Counted from the stretch's first letter, positions 33,640 to 45,075 are shown. The stretch is DNA of 64,000 nucleotides from Odontocerum albicorne (GCA_949825065.1 OX463846.1:16278205-16342204); one strand, 5' to 3'. Translations and numbers: made by a program. The notes: generated from the letters alone by a model not told the origin.

Positions 33640-34280
33640 TCAAGTTCAACAGATAAGATAATTGATATCTATTTTTTCCCAACAGTGCTACAGAAAACAA
33701 ATATGAGCTATTTCATTATAATTAACATTCATTTCTATGTCAGATATGTTACATATATTAAGAAAATAAAAAAAATACGAAGGCCCCAGGAAAAGATGAA
33801 ATTATTGATTTACCAGGGTCGGATTCTCTTAGGTCAAGTGATCATGTAATAAAATAGTGATTCGAGCTATGTACCTCCCAGGAAAGGCATAGTATGACGA
33901 CGTAAGCCTCCCGTATCCAGGTCAATGCTTTAAGAAGATCGACATAAATTTAGATACCAAATTTCCATAAAATATTTTAATAATATGGGATCTCATATAT
34001 CTTTTCTTGGAAATTTTTTTATCTAATGTATAAAGAGACAATACATTTTAATGAAAATAATTTTGTGAATTTTGAGAACACGCATAGTATTTATTTGGTT
34101 TTATATATTTTATCAGAGATTTTGAAGAAAAGTTGTAGAATTCACTATTGAAATTGTTGCAGTAAGACAGAGTGAGGCATAAATCTTGCTACAAAAAAAA
34201 ATTATGTTTTTTTTAATTAAATTTTTCATTCAAAATTGAGTAATTGTCGGATTTATTTGACAACAATTTTTTTTAAATCA
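33640..34280. other. Stretch without confirmed gene
   Basis: Around 33781-33805 one frame reads KAPGKDEII, reminiscent of the 'KAPG-D-I' motif that opens LINE reverse transcriptases, but it is not followed by other motifs, so I do not call it. Confidence 0.4.
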
Positions 34281-34289
34281 TTTGGTTTA

Positions 34290-34970
34290 AATCTCCCCCG
34301 CTTTCGTTGACGAAATACTTTCCTCGAACTAAAACATTGTTCACCGCAGTTGCTTATGTGGCTTAGGGTATGGCTACAATAATGGCTCTGATTGGTGCCT
34401 ATAGCTGGTTTCTGTTGCGTGGCAGAGTTTTATTTACCGTTTGTTTGCAATAATTCTATAAATAGAAATCAGAAGCATTAAGATCTGGTGACCTTAGAAA
34501 CCGTAGTGTTCCGTGAGATTGTCTTTTCACCAAATTTCCTATGTAAAGCATCCATTACGGATCTTGTAATATCGTAAGTAGCCCCCATCTTGTTAAAACT
34601 ATACATTTTTTTAAAATAACTCTTTATCTGTGTGATTGTGGGAAGAAAAATCGCCCCAGCGTCTGTAAATAACACTTACTATTTCCTGTTATGGTTACAC
34701 CATTTCGTTAAAAAAACGAACCAATAATGCAATAGGTCGATACCGCACATCATGAAGTGACTCACTCTGGATGCTATTTGTGTTGTTGCAATCCTTCAGA
34801 ATTTTCCATAGCTCAAATACGATCGTTTTGCTTGTTAGGCCTCGTCCGGCATAAACAAGCATTGGATAAAGTTTAAATCTTTCTACAAAAATTGTAAAAA
34901 ATTTCAACAAAATTCGACAAATCGGCAGGTCTCTTGGATTTAACGTGTTCCTCGCGGGAAGCACAAACGT
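34290..34970 (-). pseudogene. Tc1/mariner-superfamily transposase pseudogene (DDE_3 type)
   Basis: On the minus strand an N-terminal frame (34964-34695) includes FKLYPMLVYAGRGLT, like the helix-turn-helix end 'L-L-PYK-Q--Q-L-' of insect IS630/Tc1-type transposases. A second frame includes GATYDITRSVMDALHRKFGE, matching 'QDGAT-HT-R--MD-LR-KFGE'. It continues ISRNTTVSKVTRSPDLNASD then FYL, where 'RSPDL-A-DF-LW' contains the last catalytic Asp. A C-terminal NESGGDL stretch ends it, like the usual 'C----GGHL'. The first Gln-Asp motif is damaged and several frameshifts and stops are present, so it is inactive. Inverted repeats were not found. Confidence 0.7.
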
Positions 34971-34989
34971 CTGTGATCTGACGACAATC

Positions 34990-36090
34990 CAAGTTTCATA
35001 TCACAAATACTTTAAAAAAATGACACAAAACCGGAATGAAAATGGAACTTAAATTTAAAATAATCTTTATTCTAGCGACATCTCTGAAAACCTTATCAAA
35101 TAATATATTAGTTTATGAGATATTGTTGAATAAACAGAGCGCCGATTTTTTTTGGTTTCTCAATATTTGCAGCTATTGCGTCACATGTAACGACCTGTCG
35201 CGCGGATCGAGTCCTGCGATGAGTCTCTCTTACGTAAATAAACATTACTCAGTCTCTCTTACGTAAATAAACATTACTAGTGCTATATGCATTTGATTGG
35301 GTGAGTGTAATGAATCATTGCTTTGATCGTAGCATTCCTTTGTTTATTTTACGTAATGTTTAGTTTATCTCCTTTATTTCATGAGTCTCCTTAAGAGTAA
35401 TGACTATTATTTATTATCAGAAAATTACTTATGTGTCATATTTACTTGGTGTTGTAATTAAATATCAGTGGTTCTAAACAGAATACGCGTTTAAAATTAG
35501 AAATTTAAAAACGCCGAAATTGTGCCGCGCACAGGATTCGTGGAATTTGATTTTTAACGCGATGAACAGATTAAACAATGTGCCAGTTAAATTTTGTGAG
35601 AAAATAAATTCAAATAATTGTGCAATATACGGGACACTAATTCAACTGATGTGGACATCCAATGTCAATTATGTTATTGCAATCGTTGGATTATTTTGAA
35701 AGGGGGGGGGGGGCACTTTGGCAATGTTATTCGTTGTCCGAACTATCCAGTCTCGTTCATAGGGCTTCCTTTGGACATTTTCTCTCTCCTTGAACTGATT
35801 CACAATCCGTATTATAATTCATCGCCTTCAATTCTCAATGCGCGTCGTACTTAAATTAGGAACTCATAATACTGTTGAATCACTCTTATTCGTTTTCTAT
35901 CAGAATGTTTCTTTATTAGGGTGTGGGCTAAAAATACCTCAATAGTGTGGACTGAAAAAATAATATCCTCGCGGCCGGGCTCACTTTCTATTAGTGGGAC
36001 GGGTATCTCGACTGAAGGATGTCATAAGGTAAGTTCAGACCTTTCGATAACTTATCTCTTAAATGTATTTTCTTCGACATTATCCTGAAG
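34990..36090. other. Stretch without recognised gene; small duplication and G12 run
   Basis: A 29-bp duplication sits at 35222. A run of 12 G lies at 35702-35713 inside a 78-codon frame (35618-35854) with no known motif; that frame's CxxC-like cysteines (CQLCYC) are not enough to call a domain. Confidence 0.5.
35222..35278. repeat. 29-bp tandem duplication
   Basis: AGTCTCTCTTACGTAAATAA starts at 35222 and 35251; the copies are identical up to the last base. Confidence 0.85.
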
Positions 36091-36092
36091 TA

Positions 36093-36960
36093 CGAGGGGA
36101 GGTCAATAAATTCGCAAAATAAAGGAGTTACGCGAAGCGATGGTAGTGCGCATGCACATGCTGCCATAATAGGACTCATAATTAGTATTTTCATCTAATT
36201 TAAGTCTTATTTTGACAGTATTGTTTAATATATCGCCGGGAGAGTATTTCAAACGTTAATAACATCCCAAGTACAATATATAAAAAAAATAGTATCGCGC
36301 CGTCATTAAGCTTCTCACAAAACAAGAGAAAATACATCAAATAATTTTGAAAGAGATGTAAGTGGTTTACGAAGATTGTGTCCCTGAAAAAACTGTTGCT
36401 CTGGATGGTTTACAAGGGGCATAGTATTTTTAAGCAAGGAAGAGAATCGATTGAAGCCGACCTCCGACCAGGACGGCGTATTAAGGACACTTCTTCAAAC
36501 ATTGTCAAAAAAGTTGAAAAGCTTTCTCTGGAAGATGCTCATTTAAACAAACAACAGCTTGCAGAGATAGTTGGAGTATCACCTACAACAGTTTTGAATA
36601 TCCTCCATCAGCATCTATCGCATGGATGTCAAAAGTCAGCGCAAAGTAGGTACCCAGAATGCTCACGCCACTTCAAAAACAACAATGCGTCGAATGACAC
36701 AACAGTTTTTGGACCTCTGCAGAAATAACAAAGATGATATTTAGAGCCAAATTGTTCTTGGAGATGAAACGGGTTCGTCACTATGAGCCTGAGTTGAAGC
36801 AGGAGTCCATGCACTGGCATAAAAAGGTCAGGGCACATAGACCCCTAAGAAGTTAAAAGTGTCGCAATTGGCTGGAAAAATTATTGCTACATTTTTTTGG
36901 GATACAGAAAGCATACTGCATACATGCCTGTAAAATATAATTTTACTATGTCAAAGACCC
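36093..36960 (+). pseudogene. Mariner element, 5' terminal repeat plus broken transposase
   Basis: TA at 36091-36092 is followed by CGAGGGGAGGTCAATAAATT, a typical mariner end. The transposase starts near 36310 (VIKLLTKQEKIHQIILKEM, stop, then shifts). In another frame it gives ESIEADLRPGRR and then KLSLEDAHLNKQQLAEIVGV, the second helix-turn-helix, ending SPTTVLNIL. After a further frameshift the region with 'LGDET' (catalytic-type Asp, about 36756-36770), HYEPELKQESMHWHKK and ATFFWDTES can be read. The C-terminal third with the other two aspartates and the 3' terminal repeat are absent. At least four frameshifts or stops make it non-functional. Confidence 0.8.
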
Positions 36961-36964
36961 AAAA

Positions 36965-38028
36965 GGTTCGATGGTCACCTCCATTTCAATTAGGTACTTA
37001 CACAAAACTGATAGCTTAAGAAACCGTTCATAAGCTTAAGAACCTAAAAATAGGAATAAAATACGTGAAAAGAAAATGAAATTGCTGAATTAAAGAACAT
37101 CATTTTATTTAATTATTTATTACTGACCCAAAAATTTACTTGGGAAATATATTGGTTACAGTAATATACATGTCTACTCGTAGTTATTTGAAAACATTGT
37201 TTTACTAGGAAAAAATTTTTACTGACGTAATTAATTCATTCTTTTCCCATTGAATATGATTCATATATTTCAAAATAATATAATGAATGTTTTGAATAAA
37301 AACACGTTTTACATATATTTTCAAATGAATATAATATGTTTCAATGTAATTCGATTATTAGTTCTGTCTAATTAAGAATATTTTTCTAACATAACATGAT
37401 TCCAGCATAGCGAGGATAAATTTATTTAATCCATTTATTCATAATATTATTTTTCCTTTAAACATTTTAAACAAGATCAATAGGTGCTAAATAAACTATT
37501 TTAAGACAAGTTACTGCCTAAGCTAGGACATTGTTATTTCTTCAAATAACAATGCTGTATCAAAGTTTTCAGTATCATCGTCTACCAAGCTTGAGAGATG
37601 TTTAGTCATCAAATCTCCTTTTATGTAAGGGTTCGGTAAGCTTCAGCCTGCGAGCCAAATTTGGGGCACTAAATCAACTGTAGCACTATGATTCCCTTGC
37701 ATATTGCTTAAACACACGCAAAAATAACAACTCAATAATTATTTATATACGGGGATGCATTCCGTCATTTTTGTTATTTCTGTATTTTCTTTGCAAATTA
37801 TTTTTTGTATCATTCTGCTGAATATAATCGTTTTATAACTCCGCCTTCATACCTAGATGAATGCCTTTTATAACATAGAACGACAGAACCAGTCCTAAGC
37901 CCGTATCAAGGAGGAAGGACTCCTTTTTTAATTTCGTTCGGCTCCTTATAAATTTACATCCGACCGTTGATCCTCTACTTACATGCCCCATCCTTATTCA
38001 TAATGGTACCCAATATACCGGAGTGCTC
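36965..38028. other. AT-rich stretch, nothing recognised
   Basis: TACTCGTA is at 37175-37182. No gene motif was recognised. Confidence 0.55.
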
Positions 38029-38029
38029 C

Positions 38030-38155
38030 GATTGTCTCACGTCGGTATCGCATTGTATCCAGTACAGTGGTGTGGCCGGTGAGTTTGCTGGTGGGCAACG
38101 GCACATTAACAGCTGTTGCTAAATTGAAAGACAAATTATTTTACAGAAGGGACAT
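38030..38155 (+). mobile_element. SINE-B 3' half
   Basis: GGAGTGCTCCGATTGTCTCA, GTATCCAGTACAGTGG and the block GGCCGGTGAGTTTGCTGG match the tails of the two full copies at 40.6 and 42.2 kb. Confidence 0.65.
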
Positions 38156-38164
38156 TTCCCAGTC

Positions 38165-38600
38165 CACAAAGATATCAATTTAAAAGGCCATTATCCTTTT
38201 TGTACTTTTCTATGAGTCTGAGACTTAGGCTCTCTATAAAAGGGGCATTCGAAGCATTGAAATGTTTTACCAACGTTTCCTTCGTTGAACTCTTTGGATC
38301 CACTGAAGTGATAATGTTAAACCTATAGAAGATATGGTTATAAAGGCGAAATTGCGATGGACCGGACATATGATACGTATGAGTGGCCATAGGCTCCCAA
38401 AACACGTATTAAACGCGGAAGTAGTAGGCAAGCGAAGGGTTGGTTGGCAGAGAAAGCGCTATAAGAACAGTCTTCGAGAGTCGCTGGCTTAGTGCGGGAC
38501 AGCTGAGTACTGGGAGCAGGTGGCTCAGGACCGTGGAGGATAGAGAGCCATGTGTTCTTAGGCTAATGGCGTCTTAACAGCTAGACGTGTGTGAAATAGT
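38165..38600 (+). pseudogene. LINE-F ORF2 C-terminal fragment
   Basis: A single frame, interrupted by about seven stops but no clear frameshift, reads LFVLFYESET, then ALYKRGIRSIEMFYQRFLR, then IEDMVIKAKLRWTGHMIRMS and GHRLPKHVLNAEVVGKRRVG followed by WQRKRYKNSLRESLA. This is the tail of a LINE whose family shows 'LYGCE-W', 'LRW-GHV-RM---RLPK', 'GKR--G-P-KR-KD-LK--L' and 'W---A-DR--WR'. The stops without shifts suggest decay by point mutation (several are TGG/CAG/CGA changes). It is a separate family from LINE-D and LINE-E. Confidence 0.75.
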
Positions 38601-38604
38601 CAGC

Positions 38605-39205
38605 GTTGTATTGTGTTAATAATATACGACTCGTTTTCATTCTTCAAAGAAAAAAAGTTTCATCTTACTTCACTATAAGGCCTGTTTACGCAAAACTGAA
38701 GTGGACTTAAAAACTTTAATGTTTTCATACCCGATTTATTGTACAGAGAATGTTTCTAACCCCTGTTCTGTATCATATTTCAATATTCTCTCTCTGGACA
38801 GACTTATCTAAGCTGAGACCTACCTTACCTATAAAAGCGATTCAGCATTTTGAAAAATTCCTCAAAATAAATTTATCGACGATACAAAATATTGTCTTAT
38901 GAAATAGAATTTTTCAGTGGCTCTTGCGCAAATCTTCTTTGACTTAATATTGGACTGGGGAAAAATTCTATTCTGTTAAGCTTTTACATTTATTTTTTTT
39001 ATATTTTGATAAAAATCCCAGTATTCGCAATAACGTTGAAGTAAAGTCTTTGTAATTATTTCACTCAAAATAGATTGAACGCCTGTTTTCTAGCCCAGGG
39101 GAAAATGGCCTCGCTTTTCATTGGATTTTGTCAGATTTTTTAAAAAGATTCTATTTCGCTTCTCAATTAAGGACTCTTTAACATTTTTTAACTGACTGGA
39201 AATAT
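38605..39205. other. AT-rich stretch, nothing recognised
   Basis: No coding, SINE or repeat signal was recognised. Confidence 0.55.
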
Positions 39206-39207
39206 TC

Positions 39208-39424
39208 CCACACGGCAACAAGCTCACCAGGTTGTACTGTGTCGACCTAGCAAGCTTATTGCCGTGTTGGAATGGATATGATCGAAATCATAGGTATCTT
39301 TATTCCCCCGAAAACAATTCGGGAAAAGGCCTATGTCATTCGAGAGGAAAAGCACAGCGCGGGGTTCGAACCGACGACCTTCCGCACGGAAGTCCAATAG
39401 GTTACCGTGCCGCGGCCATGCACC
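39208..39424 (-). mobile_element. SINE-B copy with variant tail
   Basis: The head complement GGTTCGAACCGACG lies near 39362, with ACCGTGCCGCGGCCATGCACC at the 5' end on the minus strand. The body TCGAGAGGAAAAGCACAGCG follows. The tail here contains CACCAGGTTGTACTGTG and differs from the other copies, resembling a mix of SINE-A and SINE-B tails. Two chance overlapping frames are not genes. Confidence 0.65.
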
Positions 39425-39527
39425 TGTATAATACAATATATTAATTTTCATTAAAATTCATTTTTATACTTTGTATAAAAAATCAAGCGTTGATAGAATT
39501 TTCCTTAGATTAAATATAATTAATGTC

Positions 39528-39650
39528 GACTGTGGTCTAACGGTTGGCATCCACGCTATGCAAGCGGGCGCCACAGGTTCGATTTATGGCAAATTATTTT
39601 CTGACTGATTTAACAATAAAATTTTACACCTGAATTTGTTTTTGCTAGCT
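39528..39650 (+). mobile_element. SINE-C copy
   Basis: ACTGTGGTCTAACGGTTGGC (A-box like) and ACAGGTTCGATTTATGGC (B-box like) are followed by CTGACTGATTTAAC. A second copy lies at 55153. It resembles a tRNA 5' half, but no matching acceptor stem is present. Confidence 0.5.
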
Positions 39651-39970
39651 TATATGATGCATATCATACATTCTTATAGCGCTACTAAGCAACATATTAT
39701 ATAAATAGCGTTACATAAAACTTTGCAGTACAAAAGGCTACAGCAGATCGCTGTGGAATTTTAATCTCCTTACCATTGAAATTTTCGTTTTGATCTGTCC
39801 AAACTATGTACGTGCTGATATGCGAACAACTTGAACGCCATATTTCAATGCACGCATATGCATCTTCCGTTTACAAGATGTATACCCTTTGGTTTAATGC
39901 ATCACGATGTATAACCTTCGGTATAATCACTATTGTAATTATGATTTAATATTACAAAAAATTAATTTTA

Positions 39971-40024
39971 TTATTATACGAGTATACTTATGTTGTTATA
40001 CTCATAAGTATACTCGAGTAATAA
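39971..40024. repeat. 22-bp imperfect hairpin containing TACGAGTA
   Basis: TTATTATACGAGTATACTTA plus TG pairs with CATAAGTATACTCGAGTAAT plus AA, with two mismatches. The loop is about ten bases. Confidence 0.75.
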
Positions 40025-40110
40025 TAAAATACAGTGAATATATAATTGTACAATTCAAAAAGTTAATAGCCATTTGAAGAAAGAAATATTTTTTATCACG
40101 TCAATATATA

Positions 40111-40265
40111 ATGACTTCCGTGGCCTAGTTGCTAAGACGCCTTTTTTTCAGCCCATGGGTTACGGGTTCCATTTCCAATTATTACTTATATAATTTAAAA
40201 TGGGCTCTAATCTGGTTTTTACAAGAGCAAGCATGGCAACACTTTTACTTTGGTGCAACCATATT
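40111..40265 (+). mobile_element. SINE-A head, the only plus-strand copy
   Basis: GACTTCCGTGGCCTAGTTGC (A box) and GGGTTACGGGTTCCATTTCC (B box region) are followed by the body CTAATCTGGTTTTTAC. The hairpin tail is not present. Confidence 0.6.
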
Positions 40266-40586
40266 CTGTCTGACAGAAGTCATCCTCCATTCACCTATTA
40301 GATCTTCGCGAAAATTAACGCGATAGGTTGTGTTACATACAACGGGAGTACAATATGATTAATTTCAATGTATTTGTTTCAATAATTAAGTATGAAAAGA
40401 AATAAAATTTCTTATGTAATTGTTTGTACAGACAATGATGGTTAATAAACCAGAACACGAGTCATCAGTGTTTTAGATGGATATTAAAAATATTTTATCG
40501 CTTTTCTACTACAAGAAGAAGCTACATTTACAAAGAGAAATATATTAGAAATATCGTAAAATATATACTATAAGTTGCATGTATAA

Positions 40587-40960
40587 GGTGCATGGCCGCG
40601 TGGTAACGCATTGGACTTCCATGCGGGAGGAGGACAGTTTGAACCCCACGCTGTGCTAGTTCCTTCGGATGATGTAGGCATTTTTCCGCCTAGTATTCGA
40701 GGATATAAGGATACATATGACTTAAGTTATAACTATTATTTCAAAAAGAAAAAAAAAATCGGTGTGCTCCGATTGCCTCATTTCAGGTATGCCATCAATA
40801 AAGAGGTGTAGTCGGTGAGTTTTCTGGTGTACAACGGGTTACTCACTTAAGGAGAAGAAAAAATAAGACAAAAACTGCACGGCAAAGCTTCGTTTTTTAA
40901 CTGAATTAAAATTGGACTGACGAGGGGATCCTCGACAACGAGAACCAGCAACGACGATAC
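40587..40960 (+). mobile_element. SINE-B, near full length
   Basis: The head GGTGCATGGCCGCGTGGTAA (A box) and CAGTTTGAACCCCACG (B box) resemble a tRNA 5' region. Next come TCGGATGATGTAGGCATTTT, the CGAGGATATAAGGATAC block, GTGTGCTCCGATTGCCTC, GGTGAGTTTTCTGG, and a conserved end GGGGATCCTCGACAACGAGA followed by CCAGCAACGACGAT. At about 374 bp it matches the inverted copy at 42194-42559 along its length, which sets both ends. Non-coding. Confidence 0.75.
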
Positions 40961-40964
40961 TATC

Positions 40965-41800
40965 GTCGATGTACGATGCGTTAAGATATTATATGAATAA
41001 AAATAATTAAATAAAATTTCTCTTGGGTTCGGTTAAAATATTTCTCATGTAATTTTTCTTTAAAAAATAAAGTAGCATTAAAATCACATAATATATAACA
41101 TTCAAAAACCTTTTTTTCCATCCCATCGCCACTATATTACAGGGGTGTAAGCAGCATTAGCACAAGCAATAAAACACATTGTCCCAATATAAGACAATTC
41201 ATTGTTATTCCGCACGATAAACAAGGGACCCAATTGATCGCAACCTAGGACTTAACAGCATTCCGTACGATAAATTTGGCCCTTTTCGTCACAAATTTAT
41301 CCTGTGACCGCCTTCTGGGTCACTTCGCCGGAGTAATGGCCGAACCTCATAAAAATCGAGTAAATAATCACAAATATCTTTTGCATAAATCAAATTTTAG
41401 CAAGTTACACAGGTGATATTCAAATGTACTCAATTTATGGTAAACAAGAGTCAAAAGTATATAAAACAAAACAACAATAAAAACCGTTTGTTTAAAATGA
41501 ATTCCATCGGATGACAATCTTTTTATTTCTCAGAGGTAGTTTCTAAGGAGTATTACAATAAAGTAAAATGAAACAGGTCTAAAAGCAAACCAACCTGAAG
41601 TTAATTCATGTATCGCTGCATTTTAAGAGAATATCATATAACTAAAAATCAAATAGAGCTAGAAATTTTAAGTATTTTACTGAAAATATTTTAGATTTTC
41701 ATAAAAAATATAACACAATTGTAAGAAATATGTGAAACGCTACATTATATAATATGTCTCTATGACAACAGTAAATGTTATGAAACAAATTTTAAAATAT
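40965..41800. other. Stretch without recognised gene
   Basis: A less AT-rich patch at 41110-41345 contains a short palindrome GTGACCGCCTTCTGGGTCAC and repeated GCACGATAAAC/GTACGATAAAT blocks; I could not assign it. Confidence 0.5.
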
Positions 41801-41804
41801 TCTG

Positions 41805-41929
41805 TAGCTCTTGCTGATCTTCAATTGTGCAGCTCTTGCTAATCTTCAATTGTGTAGCTCTTGCTGATCTTCAATTGTGTAGCTCTTGCTTATCTTCAAT
41901 TGTGTAGCTCTTGGTGATCTTCAATTGTG
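41805..41929. repeat. Minisatellite, 25 bp x 5
   Basis: The unit TAGCTCTTGCTGATCTTCAA plus TTGTG occurs five times with one or two changes per copy. Confidence 0.9.
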
Positions 41930-42193
41930 TATCTTTTCTTGAGTAAGTGCGATATATTATAAATATTAACCCTGGCGGAGTTGTAGATATAAATAAACCC
42001 ATAAAAAAACAGTGCCAAATATTCTGGTTTAAGAATAAAGCATAAAAAGCTGGCATTGCAGCAGGAACTTAGATAGACAAAAGTAACGTGATGTTTCGAG
42101 ACATGACCCTTCAATCCTGCATTGGAAGTATAATCAGGTCTTATAGACTATACGAGTCGTAAGGTTACAAATAACAAAACTGTTCTTTAATAA

Positions 42194-42559
42194 TCCATCG
42201 TCGTTGCTGGGCCTCGTAATCGAGGATCCCTTCGCCATTCCAACGACAATTCAGTTGAATAGCAAAACTGCGCCATGGAGCTTTTTTTTAAGTGAGCCTT
42301 TACACACCAGCAAACTCACCGGCCACACCGCTGTACTGCATCCGATGGCATACCGAACTGAGATGATCAAAGCAAACTGGTGTACTTTTTTTTCCCTTTT
42401 TAAAAGAATAGATCTGACCGACGTCATAGGTATCTTTATGCTATCGAATACTAGGCAAAAAAATATCTGTGTCATTCGAGGGAAGGAGCACAATGCGGGA
42501 TTCAAATCGGCGACTTTCCGCACAAAAGTCCAGTGTGTAACCGTACAGCCATGCACCTC
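42194..42559 (-). mobile_element. SINE-B, near full length, inverted relative to 40587
   Basis: On the minus strand, GAGGTGCATGGCTG, the body TCGAATGACACAG, CGGTATGCCATCGGATGC, GGCCGGTGAGTTTGCTGG and the end GGGATCCTCGATTACGAGGC then CCAGCAACGACGA. About 366 bp. Overlapping antisense frames of about 100-119 codons are chance. Confidence 0.75.
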
Positions 42560-42564
42560 ATAAC

Positions 42565-43620
42565 ATATGATAATTTTTAATTAAATAGTCCATTGGATGA
42601 TCACTTTTATTCATCATACTGTTCTTGACTTGTGAAACTTGTCTTAAGTAGGTGCGATATGTTAAGTACGTTATATTACAAACATTGTATAGATTATTTT
42701 TACTGGCAGTAGTAATTCCTTATTCACAGCTTTATATTATACCCACCCACCGTATCACATTAGGGAAAAGTCTTTATACTAAATAAGTGTAGAAGAAAGA
42801 AAACGAATATTCAAAATAAAATTATTCTAAAAGCGAAAAAACGATAGTCAAATAATAAATTTGAAAATATCAAGTTACATGAAGATTTTTTTCCATTTCC
42901 ATAAAAAAAGAAAATTACATTTCTCATATTTACACCTGAAAGCCTCCAAATAATAAATTAAATCACTGATTTAATACAGAATCCATTAGTTAAAAAAATC
43001 CTCTATTTAACAATACAAGTATCGTAATATTATGTTAAAATTCAAGTCTCGATATTATTTTCCCTCGGCATTATAACTTAGCTTAGACGCAAACCAGAAA
43101 CCAGAAACACCTCCATTCAGGAAACGAAATTAATATGGTTTCAGCTTGTTCCGGATTACAATGGAGATCCTCGAATAAATATGTCGCCACACAAGGCTAG
43201 ATTTTAGAGGAAATTTGCATTCTTTACTTTCAATAAAATTTTCCCTTAGCTGGATTTTTTACGTAATTATTATAACGCCAATGAAACAAAGTTTATTTCG
43301 AGTTTTCATTTAAAACGTGTATTTTACCAACTGTTAAAAAATGTGTGGGCTCACCATGTTTTTATGTTCCAATATACTTATTTGGTTTTATTTTTTCTGT
43401 AAAACGACGTATAGATGTACAACACACTTTTAGTGTATCTTAAAGCATAGATCCTGTATGTGCAAAATATCTAACCCGTGAAATTTGTATTTTATTGGTA
43501 AATTTCGTTTTAAGGTTTTTTTGTTCCATACAAGCGGTGGTATATTTTTTTCAATTATCCAAGACAGGGTTATTTTACATGATTACGTTCAATTGTAATT
43601 ACACAATGTTTACATTTTAA
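42565..43620. other. AT-rich stretch, nothing recognised
   Basis: CTTGTCTTAAGTAGGTGCGATAT at 42640 resembles the sequence just after the minisatellite (GAGTAAGTGCGATAT, 41940), so it may be a shared unrecognised repeat. Confidence 0.5.
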
Positions 43621-43624
43621 CTTT

Positions 43625-43805
43625 ATTTCTTTGTACTCTCTCTTTTTCTATCCATTGTCTCACCACTGTTCTTACTTCGACAAATACAAAACGACAAAAC
43701 ACTTTTCTTACTTCGACAACTATTCTCCATGCTCTAGTTTTTTCTTTTCACGCAATCTTTAACTTCTTTATTTTACCATGTATCCCTTTTTTACACCCAA
43801 CTTTC
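43625..43805 (-). mobile_element. LINE-D pre-reverse-transcriptase fragment
   Basis: The minus strand matches 48195-48350 of the long copy: GTGTAAAAAAGGG, GCATGGAGAATAGTTGTCG and GTCGAAGTAAGAA. The last motif is duplicated here, giving a local insertion of about 36 bases. Confidence 0.6.
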
Positions 43806-43809
43806 GCCG

Positions 43810-45075
43810 TGCCACAAACATGCCGTTGCGTCTTCGAAGATGTAACTGGAGAGGAAAGAAGTGTTACTTTTTGGGCGTTTTCTGGAGTTATAACTAGAGA
43901 AGTGTTACTTTCGACAAAACTTTCATACAACTCATTGACTCAAAAATTATATGGCTTTTTAGATGTTGTATCTTATTGTATAAAAATATTGTTTTATCGA
44001 GAATATTTCAAGACTCGTTCAAAATGTCAAACGACTCAATTTTGGACCGCGATTTATAAGTTAAAAATCTATGCACTAGAGTAACAAAATTGTTTGTATG
44101 TGTTTTGTTTATCCAAAATATTAGTTAAAAAACAGAGTTTATTTAATTACACAGGGAAGCAAATTGACATTAAAAATTCATAATGTTTGTGAATAAACAC
44201 TTTGTACCCTTATAAATTAATTTTGCCTTTAATTACAAAAAACGCAAAAAATACCTAATATCGCATTTATTCACCTCACACACCATTATTTGGCCATTGA
44301 TCCTGCAATTAACATTCTGGTGTACCCATATAAAGCAAGCTAAATTGCGTAGGTGGAAATTATACTGGAACTCTTAACTGACATCGGCATTTTTGTTTGT
44401 ACAAGAATAAATTTAAATAATCAATATTTTTTTCATCATAAATTTATTAAATGTATAAGTTGCAAAACTAAGATTCGACTTCCAATATTAACACATGAGC
44501 ATTTTGTTTTGAAACTTTTAAAAGTAGCAAAACTATATATATAATACAGACCCGTAAACTAGTATAACACCTCATCGAAAAATTATTTGACAGCAAGATT
44601 TTAATTTAACAGTATTATTTGTGATTTACAACACACAATTTCTAATTTACCATACATACTTTTAATGGAAAGGTGATCCGAAAAGTACAAGTACAGAACA
44701 ATGTTTAAAACCCTACATTTTGAGAATATAAAGAACCGTATCACTAGGTATGGCCTGTGACGAAGTAGTCTCATTTCTTAATCACAAATTTCATACATTT
44801 GTCCTAAACACTATAACACTCAACTAAAACATTCGCTTTCTGCATTCACATCCTTTCATATACACATATTTATTTCAAACATTTCCGTTAAATATGCCGG
44901 ATGAAAATATTGAATAAATCAAAACCTTTGAATTTCTAAGAAATCAAAGTTCTTCTTCATCACGTAGTCGATGCTAAGCGTCGAGACTCATTGCTCTATT
45001 TGGAACTAAACATACCACTCGTCTATACCATTCTCAGTCCTGGGTCATGTTGAATATTGCGTTTAAATCTAATTT
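43810..45075. other. AT-rich stretch, nothing recognised
   Basis: A 91-codon frame at 43809-44084 has no recognised motif. Confidence 0.5.

Noticed and set aside
33781..33810. KAPGKDEII, resembling the opening of a LINE reverse transcriptase
   Set aside because: No other reverse transcriptase motif follows within range in any frame.
35618..35854. 78-codon frame with cysteines, possible zinc-binding protein
   Set aside because: The frame runs through a G12 homopolymer and lacks the second half of any known finger.
39528..39600. Possible tRNA gene (also at 30165, 31915 and 55153)
   Set aside because: A- and B-box-like motifs are present, but no acceptor stem or convincing anticodon arm can be folded, and the sequences continue into repeated bodies, so they are SINE heads.
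41805..41929. CRISPR-like array
   Set aside because: The 25-bp units are directly adjacent with no spacers; it is a minisatellite. The same holds for 61159-61262.
42204..42563. 119-codon open frame and its antisense partner
   Set aside because: Both lie within SINE-B and share no protein motif.
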